This document shows, in pieces, positions 25,781 through 33,082 of a stretch of 64,000 nucleotides of DNA. Each line of letters opens with the position of its first letter. Position 1 is the first letter of the stretch. The translations under genes and the position numbers were made by a program. This DNA comes from Streptomyces sp. NBC_01446 (GTDB taxonomy: Bacteria; Actinomycetota; Actinomycetes; Streptomycetales; Streptomycetaceae): the NCBI RefSeq assembly GCF_026340095.1, contig NZ_JAPEPO010000002.1:248001-312000 (forward strand). The letters run 5' to 3'. The notes below the pieces were generated by a model. That model did no database searches. It was not told where the DNA came from and saw nothing but the letters and a program-made list of their open reading frames with translations.

Positions 25781-26350
25781 TTATGTGGGGATGTCGAGGT
25801 CGCCCTTGCGGAGGCGGTAGACCTGGAGGCGAAGGTTGTAGTACTTCTCTGTCTCTCCGACCCACTCCATCCCCACGCGTTTCGCCGTGGAGCATCCCCG
25901 TGCGTTCTTGCGGCGCACAACGGCGAAAACCTCATCGGCGGCGCCTGAGCTGAAGGCGTAGTGGGCGAGGGCGTGGCCGGCTTCTGACGCCAGGCCCATG
26001 CCCCAGGCCTGCGGCGCGAGTTGCCAGCCGACTTCCAGATCCTCGCCGTAGGGCGGCAGCGGGAGCAAAACGGCGCCTCCGATCACGTCTCCGCTCTCGC
26101 GGAGTTCGATCGCCCAGCGGCCGGCCGGGTACTGCAGGGCGTCGCAGTTCGCCTTCCAGCAGCTGAGGAGCGACTTCATCTGCGCCGCGGTGGGGACGGT
26201 GTTCATTGCCGGCGCCAGCCATCGTGTGACTTCGTCGGAACCGTAAACCGCCAGTGCGGCAGCCGCATCGTCGAGGTGCCATTTCCTCAGCCGCAAGCGG
26301 GGCGTGAGGATCTGATTGCTCTCGATCGTGACTTCTGCCGATTGGGTCAT
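25781..26350 (-). CDS. RimJ/RimL-type GNAT acetyltransferase
   Basis: 189 aa, complete. LTPRLRLRKWHLDDAAAALA, RWAIELRESGDVIGGAVLLP, DLEVGWQLAPQAWGMGLASE and ADEVFAVVRRKNARGCSTAK with GMEWVGE fit the Acetyltransf_3 family (acetylation of protein N-termini or small amines). The acetyl-CoA loop is the QAWGMGLASEA segment. The ribosome site is weak. A GGAC-N6-GTCC palindrome lies 351 bp upstream at 26701, rather far for a promoter operator, so membership in the regulon is less certain than for the two small GNATs. Confidence 0.9.
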   Translation of the reverse strand: MTQSAEVTIESNQILTPRLRLRKWHLDDAAAALAVYGSDEVTRWLAPAMNTVPTAAQMKSLLSCWKANCDALQYPAGRWAIELRESGDVIGGAVLLPLPPYGEDLEVGWQLAPQAWGMGLASEAGHALAHYAFSSGAADEVFAVVRRKNARGCSTAKRVGMEWVGETEKYYNLRLQVYRLRKGDLDIPT

Positions 26351-26700
26351 CGTGGTTCACCGCCTGTTTCAGCGTGCAATCAGTACGGCCATCTGGTGGG
26401 GCAATCGCCTCTCAGACGTTCACCGTGAACGACAGAGTGGGGGGAACCGCTTGGAGCGCGCGCAAGGTTGAACGGCTTGAATCATGAGTGCTTGACCCGA
26501 TGTTCGAGTCGGAAGTCCTCCACCGACGCCGTCAGCTCGTGCCGTCCGGTGCTCGCGCGGTTTCCGATCTCGCATCGTGGCCTGTGCTTTTCCTCGTGGC
26601 GTGACAGGCGTCGCCTGGGGCCCCGGGTCTTCGCGCCTAGGATCATGGTGTGCCGAGAGAAGCCGCCCGTTGCATGGCATTCAGCGTGCCAAACAGAAAG

Positions 26701-26716
26701 AGGACTGTCAAGTCCT
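26701..26716. promoter_or_regulatory. Candidate operator 6
   Basis: AGGACT-GTCA-AGTCCT with perfect 6-bp arms, followed by a run of T. It is 351 bp upstream of the RimJ-like gene; the decayed gene near 27.0 kb may have been another target. Confidence 0.6.
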
Positions 26717-27432
26717 TTTTTTGACTACGCGAGACATCATCCCCGCTCACAGGGGCTTGGCAAAGATCGGACGGCACCTTGGACTGGCGGCGCCCGCTGC
26801 ACGATCGAGGTATGCCGGAGATCTTCTACTGCACGCCGCGCTCGTCGAGGCGCCGTCCTCGGCCGGACAAACAGCGCAGCGAGGGAGCCTCGTCGACCCA
26901 CGCCTCGGTGTCCGAGTCGGGTCCGCAGGAGTACGGGCACATCGATCCCCGACGCGCCAGTGATGCGCCCGTACGCGCCTTCCGGCACATAGTGCGGGCT
27001 CCACGCCCCGACCAGGTCTGCCGTGTGCTGCCCGAACTGCCGTGGATTGACGGCCGCCACGACAGCGGTGCGCATGCGGAGGAAGCCGCCGCCGGCAGGC
27101 TGTGCCGGTGCTCCTTGCGGTCCAGCCGGTAGAGCACTGGCGATACCTGACCGGCGAGCCCGATCAAGTGTCGCCAGCGGCCCGGAAGCTCGGCTGCCCG
27201 GCATCGCCGCGATCAGCAGTTCGATGCCGGGGTCGGGTACGAAAGGCGCTCAGTCTCCGATAGGCCGCCGACAGAGGTCCTCGTTCATGCCGCGGAGGAT
27301 GACGGGCGGCGAGCTCCGCGCTGCCGCTCGCCGGGAGGGGCGCGGCGCAGATCGTCGTCACTGATAAGCGTGGGAATTCATCTTCGTAATTCATTCCGCG
27401 CCGCCGCCCCCTTCCGCCATCAGCAAATCAAG

Positions 27433-27448
27433 AGGACCATATAGTCCT
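27433..27448. promoter_or_regulatory. Candidate operator 7, upstream of tetR2
   Basis: AGGACCATATAGTCCT, 174 bp before the chosen tetR2 start. A degenerate second copy (GGAC-TCGATC-GTGC) is at 27484-27497. Confidence 0.65.
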
Positions 27449-27621
27449 AGAAGGGCGACTCTTGAAAGTCGTCGTCAGCGACTGGACTCGATCGTGCCCA
27501 CAGCGGACCGTTGCATCCTGGCAGGACAGCTATGCAGACGTCAGCGTGACGGGAAGCCGGGCTGGAGTAGGGCGTCACCTGCTGCGGCGTCGTATCCAGC
27601 GAGAAGCGGAGATGGTCCACG

Positions 27622-28416
27622 ATGGCAGATGAAACACGTGCACCAGCCGAGAACAGGCCCCGCGGGTCCGATCTACCGACGGGCGGGAAGCCTTCCGCTG
27701 ACGCGTCCGGGAGCGCGCCGGCCGTCCATGCCGCCCCCTCCAGCTCCTCCAGGAACGCGGTGATCGACCGTAGTAATATCGACCACATGTCCGTAGATGC
27801 TGCCCTTTCACAGGAGCGACGCCTGACTGCGCGCGGTGCCGTCACCCGAAACCGCATTGTTCAGGCCGCTGCCGAACTCTTCTATGTGCGGGGCGTCAAC
27901 TCGGTCACGCTCGACGATGTGCGAGCGACAAGCGGGACGAGCAAATCCCAGCTTTACCGTCACTTTGCGGACAAAGACCAGCTCGTCCACGGCGTCATCG
28001 ATCTGCGAGCCGATCAAATCCTGAATCGTGATCGCCAACTGCTGGAACGGATGAATTCCATTCGTGCGCTTGAGCGATGGGCCGACACGATTATCCACCT
28101 CAACTCCCTGCAGAACGGGGCCTACGGGTGCGCGCTCGGCTCACTCGTCAGCGCGCGAGCCGCGCAGGATCCCACGTCGAGGGGCAAGTTGGCGGAGACG
28201 TTCGCGGAGTGGGAGCAGTTCATTTCGGCGGGCCTGCGGCGCATGCAGGAAAACGGGACGTTGCGCGAGGAAGCAGACCCTGACCAGCTCGCCACCGCCG
28301 TCATGGCCGCCCTCCAGGGTGGCTATCTGCTGGCCCAGACCGCTCAGGACGTCGAACCGATGCGCGTCTCCATGCAGATGGCCCTGGACCACGTGCGTTC
28401 GTACGTCGTGGACTGA
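27622..28416 (+). CDS. TetR-family regulator 2 (paralog of regulator 1)
   Basis: 264 aa from ATG 27622; a shorter start at 27787 (MSVDAALSQERRL) is possible. The DNA-binding domain TRNRIVQAAAELFYVRGVNS, VTLDDVRATSGTSKSQLYRH is nearly identical to that of the TetR at 22433..23236, including the recognition helix. The two should therefore read the same operator, fitting the repeated GGAC-N6-GTCC palindrome. The ligand domain keeps GAYGCALGSLVSARAAQ with the lone Cys. It converges with the NhaA-DsbA gene, whose end is 10 bp away. I infer a repressor of the local stress regulon. Confidence 0.93.
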   Translation: MADETRAPAENRPRGSDLPTGGKPSADASGSAPAVHAAPSSSSRNAVIDRSNIDHMSVDAALSQERRLTARGAVTRNRIVQAAAELFYVRGVNSVTLDDVRATSGTSKSQLYRHFADKDQLVHGVIDLRADQILNRDRQLLERMNSIRALERWADTIIHLNSLQNGAYGCALGSLVSARAAQDPTSRGKLAETFAEWEQFISAGLRRMQENGTLREEADPDQLATAVMAALQGGYLLAQTAQDVEPMRVSMQMALDHVRSYVVD

Positions 28417-28425
28417 ACCGGGCCC

Positions 28426-30408
28426 TCAGCCCGGTTCACCGCCGCGCACGGCGGTGAAGAGCCGCCTGCGGGCTGTCTGCTGCAGGCTGACTCGAAGCCG
28501 CGCCGTCTTGACGGCGGCAGTCAGGCTCTCGATGTCGTATGCGCCCTCGTGCCGCCGTCCGTTGATGAAGAAGGCCGGCGTTCCCGATACGCCGCTTCGG
28601 TCCGCGGACTCCACGTCCTCCGCGATGCGTGCCGCGCCGGCCGGGCTGCTCAGGCCGGTGTGGAAGCGGTCTATGTCGAGACCGATCTCCTCGGCGTGCC
28701 GGATAACGTCGTCGATCGCCAGGGCGCCTTGGTGAGCGAGCAGGGCGTCGTGCATCCCCCAGAACGCTCCCTGATCGCCGGCGGCCTGCGCGGCCTCGGC
28801 GGCGAGCTGGGCATGGGGGTGCACATCGGTGAGTGGGAGATGCCGCCAGACGTAGCGGACGTCGCCTGCGTGGGCGAGAAGATCTCTCATCACCGGCTCT
28901 GCCCGACCGCAGTAGGGGCACTCGAAGTCGCCGAACTCGACCACGGTGACGGGAGCGTCAACGGGACCGCGGACATGGTCGCGCCGGTCGTCGACCGGGG
29001 GAACCAGGTCCACGATGGATTCCGCGCTTCCCAGCAGAGACCGGATGCGGGCCTGTTCCGGGAGGAGGTCCAGGGTCCAGGCGATCAGCCACGTCGTGAC
29101 GACGGAGAGGACGACCGCGCTGAGAACGCCGATCTTCGCCTGAGTGAGGTCCCGCCCGGAGAAGGCGAGGGTCGAGATCAGGAGCGAGACCGTGAAACCG
29201 ACCCCGGTGATCGCCCCGCCCGCCGCGAGGGCGCCCCACCCGACAGCGAGGCGCAGGCTCCCGCCGCGGAGCCGGGACATGAGCCAGGACGTCCCGATCA
29301 CGCCCGCCGGTTTGCCCAGGACATAGGCGGCGATGATGCCCAGTGTGATGGGCGAGGTGAACGCTGTGCTCACTTCGTCCGTGCTGATGATCAGGCCTGA
29401 GTTGGCCAGGGCGAACAGTGGGACGATCCCGTAGCTGGTCCACGGGTGATACAGGCGCTGCAACCGGGCGTTCGGCGAGATAGCCGACGCGACGCCGATG
29501 CGCGCATCGCGTGCGAGCTCGGGCGTGGGCTGCTCACGGAAGGCCTGGAAGAGCCCGCTGGCCCGCTCCAGGTCGTCCCGATTCGCCGGGTAGGCGGACG
29601 TGAGGAGCCCCAAGGCGAGCCCCACAATGACGGGTTCGACGCCGGATTTGCGCAGCATGAGCCACGCGGCTGCGGCTACTGCAACGAAGACCGGACGCTT
29701 GGCGCCGGTGCGGTGCAGGGCGAGCATGCCGGTGAAGCAGGCGAGGGCGGGCCACAGGTAGGACTGCTCGATGTGTCCGCTGTAGACCACGGCGATGACA
29801 GCGAGGGCGACGAAGTCGTCGACTACGGAGATGGTCAAGATGAAGATTCTCAGGCCTGCCGGCAGCCGTTTCCCGATAAGCGCCAGCATGCCGAGGGCGA
29901 ACGCGGTGTCGGTCGACATGGCAACGCCCCATCCATGCGCCGACGCGTGCCCGGCGTTGCAGGCCACATAGACCAGGACGGGGACAGCCATGCCGGCGAG
30001 GCCGACGACCGCGGGGAGGGTGGCTCGCCTGCGCTCGCGCAGCTCGCCCATGTCGAATTCCCGGCGTGCCTCGAGGCCCACGACGAAGAAGAACAGCGTC
30101 ATCAGGCCGCTGTTCACCCATTCCCGCAGATCGAGAGACAGTCCGTGAGCGCCGAAGCTCATGGCGAGCTCGGTGTGCCAGAAGCCTTCGTAGCTGCTGC
30201 GCGCTGCGTTCGCCCAGGCCAGCGCCGCGACGGCGGCCGCGAGGAGCACGGATGCGCTCCCGGTCTCCGTACGCAGGAAATCGCGGAGCGGCGTGTGCAT
30301 GCCGACACTGCGGACTGTTCGGGCCGTCCCGTGCGGCAGCGCGGCCGACGTCCTCTCCACTGTCCGGCTGCGGTGGGCGTGATGATCGCGATGGCGAGGA
30401 GGATTCAT
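28426..30408 (-). CDS. nhaA: NhaA Na+/H+ antiporter fused to a DsbA-like thioredoxin domain
   Basis: 660 aa. Residues about 40-430 are NhaA: about 11-12 membrane segments, MSTDTAFALGMLALIGKRLP, the ion-binding Asp pair in TISVVDDFVALAVIAVVYSG and the late Lys in AYVLGKPAGVIG. Residues about 460-650 are a DsbA/thioredoxin fold with VVEFGDFECPYCGRAEPVMR (CPYC active site) and the cis-Pro loop GVSGTPAFFINGRR. NhaA-thioredoxin fusions are known in actinobacteria. The thiol domain could lie on either face depending on topology; with an even number of membrane helices it would be cytoplasmic. The gene follows the small GNAT at 30429 by 20 bp and is likely transcribed from the promoter at operator 8. 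Confidence 0.93.
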   Translation of the reverse strand: MNPPRHRDHHAHRSRTVERTSAALPHGTARTVRSVGMHTPLRDFLRTETGSASVLLAAAVAALAWANAARSSYEGFWHTELAMSFGAHGLSLDLREWVNSGLMTLFFFVVGLEARREFDMGELRERRRATLPAVVGLAGMAVPVLVYVACNAGHASAHGWGVAMSTDTAFALGMLALIGKRLPAGLRIFILTISVVDDFVALAVIAVVYSGHIEQSYLWPALACFTGMLALHRTGAKRPVFVAVAAAAWLMLRKSGVEPVIVGLALGLLTSAYPANRDDLERASGLFQAFREQPTPELARDARIGVASAISPNARLQRLYHPWTSYGIVPLFALANSGLIISTDEVSTAFTSPITLGIIAAYVLGKPAGVIGTSWLMSRLRGGSLRLAVGWGALAAGGAITGVGFTVSLLISTLAFSGRDLTQAKIGVLSAVVLSVVTTWLIAWTLDLLPEQARIRSLLGSAESIVDLVPPVDDRRDHVRGPVDAPVTVVEFGDFECPYCGRAEPVMRDLLAHAGDVRYVWRHLPLTDVHPHAQLAAEAAQAAGDQGAFWGMHDALLAHQGALAIDDVIRHAEEIGLDIDRFHTGLSSPAGAARIAEDVESADRSGVSGTPAFFINGRRHEGAYDIESLTAAVKTARLRVSLQQTARRRLFTAVRGGEPG

Positions 30409-30428
30409 GAGATGCGGTAGCCGTCGGA

Positions 30429-30776
30429 TCAGCTCGAGGTGTCAGCCACCCAGATGCCTGGGTGCTTCACGTCGACCAGGTTGATGTATTCGGGATGCTC
30501 GTGGATGAACTTGTCGACGGCCGGGCAGTAATTTGAAGCCGTATTTCCGTGGATGCACAGAGAGTCCAAGATGTTCCGAATGAAGACTTTGGACAAACCT
30601 TGCCCTCGGAACGCTTCGTAGATGACGGTGTGCATGAGGACGCGCCGATTTCCGATCACTCGGTAGCCCATATGTCCGGCCGCCTGGCCCGCCACGGAAA
30701 TCTCGTAGCGGCGCTCTTCCGTGTTGTCGCTGACCGTCACAGCCGATTCTGTATCCGAAAACAGTACGTCAGACAT
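30429..30776 (-). CDS. Small GNAT acetyltransferase (CG type) 2
   Basis: 115 aa from ATG 30776 with GGAGGG 6 nt upstream. RRYEISVAGQAAGHMGYRVI, MHTVIYEAFRGQGLSKVFIR and NYCPAVDKFIHEHPEYINLV match the short GCN5-related family. The acetyl-CoA loop reads RGQGLS. It is related to the gene at 24038 and likewise follows a GGAC-N6-GTCC palindrome, here 135 bp upstream. It is the first gene of a probable two-gene transcript with nhaA. The substrate is unknown. Confidence 0.88.
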   Translation of the reverse strand: MSDVLFSDTESAVTVSDNTEERRYEISVAGQAAGHMGYRVIGNRRVLMHTVIYEAFRGQGLSKVFIRNILDSLCIHGNTASNYCPAVDKFIHEHPEYINLVDVKHPGIWVADTSS

Positions 30777-30910
30777 CTCACACCCTCCGGCGTGCTGCGA
30801 GCCTCGTTGCGGGAAAGCTGGCCAAAAGGTGCTCGGCGGCCACTCTGGCGGGGTGCAGCCTCCGAACCGATCGCCGGAAGGCAGGCGTTCGCATTGGTCA
30901 CCCTAGTTTG

Positions 30911-30930
30911 ACTGGACGAATTAGTCCAGT
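30911..30930. promoter_or_regulatory. Candidate operator 8, upstream of GNAT 2-nhaA
   Basis: ACTGGACGAATTAGTCCAGT: perfect 7-bp arms around a GAATTA centre, 135 bp before the GNAT 2 start. It is one of the two best palindromes of the set. Confidence 0.72.
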
Positions 30931-31151
30931 AACAGCCGCTCACGCACTACCCCGCCTGACGTACGCGACCCCTGAGGTCCGCGCCAGACCACCTCCCACA
31001 CCGCTCGCTAGCAGGCATGTCGCTCCGGCTATGGCCCGCCCGACCCCGGTCGAGCCCGTCCACACGCCCTTCCGCGCCCGGTGCGAGGTGCTGCCGGGCC
31101 GGCCCGGCAGCCATTTGGCGCATGCAGGCCCGAAGCATCGACACTTCCGAT

Positions 31152-31175
31152 CAAGTGGACCATTAGGTCCACTTG
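31152..31175. promoter_or_regulatory. Candidate operator 9, upstream of alkA
   Basis: CAAGTGGACC-ATTA-GGTCCACTTG: perfect 10-bp arms, 62 bp before the alkA-like start. It is the strongest palindrome of the set and well placed to overlap a promoter. Confidence 0.75.
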
Positions 31176-31236
31176 TGGTTAAGTCAAAGTCGACCCTCCC
31201 TGCCGCAAGCGCGCCGCCACACCCGTAGGAGCCACA

Positions 31237-32478
31237 ATGGCCACTCCCCCCGTGCCGGAACTGAAGACCAGCCCGGGCACGTCGGCGGGCCAGAGCAGCT
31301 CTCGGGACCGGCTGCGTCGTCCACGGCGGGTGAGAATGGCCGCCGCCGTCCGTTCTGCCGCTGTCGCCTTCGACGGCACGCCGCCGGTGGCCCGCCGCCT
31401 GGGCTGCTCCCCCGAAGAGCTCGAGCAGTCAGTGCGGGATGCGACTGGACTGGGTGTGGCCGAGCTTGTCCTGGAGGAACGGACACGCACTGCCGAAACG
31501 CTCTTGAATGCCACGGCCCTGCCGTCGACGCAGATCGCTCAGCTCGCCGGGTTCCGTGGCGTCGGCGAGATGCTCGAGGCCTTGAATCGGGCTGAAGGGC
31601 GCCGCGGCGCCAAGCCGCAGGGTGGAAGCCACCCGGACCGCATCGAACTCACCGTCTGCCTGCCCTACACCGCACCCCTGAACTTCGACGAGATCCTGGC
31701 GTACCTGCGCATGCGGCAACTCAACGCCATCGAGAGAGTCGACGCCAGCAGTTACACCCGCGCCTTCGCCTCCGGACACGGGTCAGCCCTGATCACCCTG
31801 TCCATGGCGAGCACTCGCATCGGCTGCCGGATTCAGGCAGACGACGAGCGAGACCTCCACGACGTCATCCTGCGGGCGCGTCGCGTGCTCGACCTCGACG
31901 TCGACCCGGTCGCCATCGACACCCTGCTGAGCACCGATGCGTCACTCGCGCCGCTGGTCGCCCAACGTCCGGGGCTGCGGTCCCCAGGAGCGGTCGACGG
32001 GTTCGAGGTCGCCGTGCGGGGCATCATCGGGCAGCAGATCTCAGTGGCCGCGGCGCGCAGACGGCTGAACCGCATCGTCACGGAGCATGGATCTGTCCTG
32101 CCGGGAAGCGACCTCCGTCTCTTCCCGACACCGGAGCAGTTCGCCGCCATCGCCCCGGTCGCGCTGTCGCTGCCGCCCTCGCGGGCCAAGTCGCTGCACG
32201 TTCTCGCGGAAGCCTGCGCGGAAGGCCGTGTCACCCTCGACCCGGCCGCGGACCGGAGCACGGAGCGTGCCACCCTCCTCTCCCTGTACGGCATCGGCCC
32301 GTGGACTGAGCAGTACATCGCCATGCGCGCCATGGGCGATCGCGACATTCTGCTGGCCACCGATCTCGGAGTCGTCAAGTCTGCGGAGCGGCACGGCGTC
32401 AGCCTGGCAGAGGGCCGCGAGGACCTCGCACCATGGCGCTCATACGTCTCGAATCACCTGTGGGCTGCGGACCACTGA
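31237..32478 (+). CDS. alkA: AlkA-type DNA-3-methyladenine glycosylase with an N-terminal AraC-like helix-turn-helix remnant
   Basis: 413 aa, ATG with GTAGGAG 6 nt upstream. Residues about 65-125 resemble the second helix-turn-helix of Ada/AraC proteins (ERTRTAETLLNATALPSTQI, AQLAGFRGVGEMLEALNRAE). Residues 135-250 are the AlkA N-terminal domain (VCLPYTAPLNFDEILAYLRM). Residues 255-405 are the HhH-GPD fold with GIIGQQISVAAARRR, LLSLYGIGPWTEQYIAMRAM and the catalytic Asp in LATDLGVVKS. It removes alkylated bases in base-excision repair. In Ada-AlkA fusions the N-terminus carries a Cys-rich methyl-accepting domain; that is missing here, so regulation has probably passed to the TetR operator 62 bp upstream. 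Confidence 0.92.
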   Translation: MATPPVPELKTSPGTSAGQSSSRDRLRRPRRVRMAAAVRSAAVAFDGTPPVARRLGCSPEELEQSVRDATGLGVAELVLEERTRTAETLLNATALPSTQIAQLAGFRGVGEMLEALNRAEGRRGAKPQGGSHPDRIELTVCLPYTAPLNFDEILAYLRMRQLNAIERVDASSYTRAFASGHGSALITLSMASTRIGCRIQADDERDLHDVILRARRVLDLDVDPVAIDTLLSTDASLAPLVAQRPGLRSPGAVDGFEVAVRGIIGQQISVAAARRRLNRIVTEHGSVLPGSDLRLFPTPEQFAAIAPVALSLPPSRAKSLHVLAEACAEGRVTLDPAADRSTERATLLSLYGIGPWTEQYIAMRAMGDRDILLATDLGVVKSAERHGVSLAEGREDLAPWRSYVSNHLWAADH

Positions 32479-32945
32479 CCGGCCCCCTCTGCAGCTCAGC
32501 GAATCACCTCGGCCGGCACGGCTTTGCGGTCGATGGCGCTGCTATCGCCAGGAGCGCCTCGCAGAGCGGTGCTTCAAGAGTTCTCGACTGCTTCTGTGGA
32601 ATCGCTGCTAGGCCTCGCCCGCGCGGTCGGCTGGTGCCGAGTGCACCAAGCACGGCGTGTGCTTGCCCTCCCGGAGTCCAGCACCGGCACTTTTTGACCG
32701 TGAAACTGCACCGGCCGCGCAGGCTTGCCGCGCTGAAACCGATGAGATGAACCAACCGTTTCACCAGGTACTCCGGCCCGGTCTGATTTGCGGGCGCTCC
32801 GCGCCCGTGTTGCCGCGGCGATGCTCCGCATCGCCATCACCGGATGCGATTCTTCCCGGGGGTGAATCCCCGGGGTTCCTCGCAAGAGCACGCTGAAAAG
32901 TGGACCAGTAGCGACGCTTGGCGGTTCTAACGCTTGTCGCAACAG
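32479..32945. other. Decayed spacer ending in a hairpin cluster
   Basis: No gene is recognised in these 470 bp. The part 32791-32874 contains three successive hairpins, listed separately. The remainder is probably mobile-element debris. Confidence 0.4.
32791..32874. repeat. Cluster of three perfect or near-perfect hairpins
   Basis: CGGGCGC-TCC-GCGCCCG (32791-32807), GGCGATGC-TCC-GCATCGCC (32817-32835) and CCCGGGG-GTGAAT-CCCCGGGG (32855-32874). The first two share a TCC loop. The third contains GAATCCCC and, on the minus strand, resembles a tnpB-type right end. This could be the scaffold of a stranded guide RNA or a REP-like element. Confidence 0.6.
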
Positions 32946-33082
32946 ATGCCAGCGACGGCGATCGCCGAGACGATCGGCCGGGACCGGGGCCTGACCGTGC
33001 TCAAGCACCGCATCCGGGATCTGCGGCCGGCCTATCGGCCTGTGGATCCGGCCTCGCGGACGGTCTATGAACCAGGGCGGCT
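32946..33082 (+). pseudogene. istA: IS21 IstA fragment
   Basis: MPATAIAETIGRDRGLTVLK, HRIRDLRPAYRPVDPASRTV and YEPGR match the N-terminal part of IstA of IS21-family elements. The fragment is cut by the ISAs1-type element at 33083. Just beyond that element (34411-34440) another short piece, VYEPGE, of an IstA-like frame appears. No helper istB or complete element is present. Confidence 0.7.

Larger units (their letters stand above)
26351..27621. other. Decayed region with operators and coding-like minus-strand DNA
   Basis: 1.27 kb without a supported gene. It holds operator 6 (26701), operator 7 (27433) and a degenerate site at 27484. Between about 26900 and 27200 the minus strand reads RMRTAVVAAVNPRQFGQHTA, DLVGAWSPHYVPEGAYGRIT and IDVPVLLRTRLGHR. 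That looks like real protein, but it has no start, breaks into other frames at both ends and matches no family I know. Probably the remains of one gene. Confidence 0.4.
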
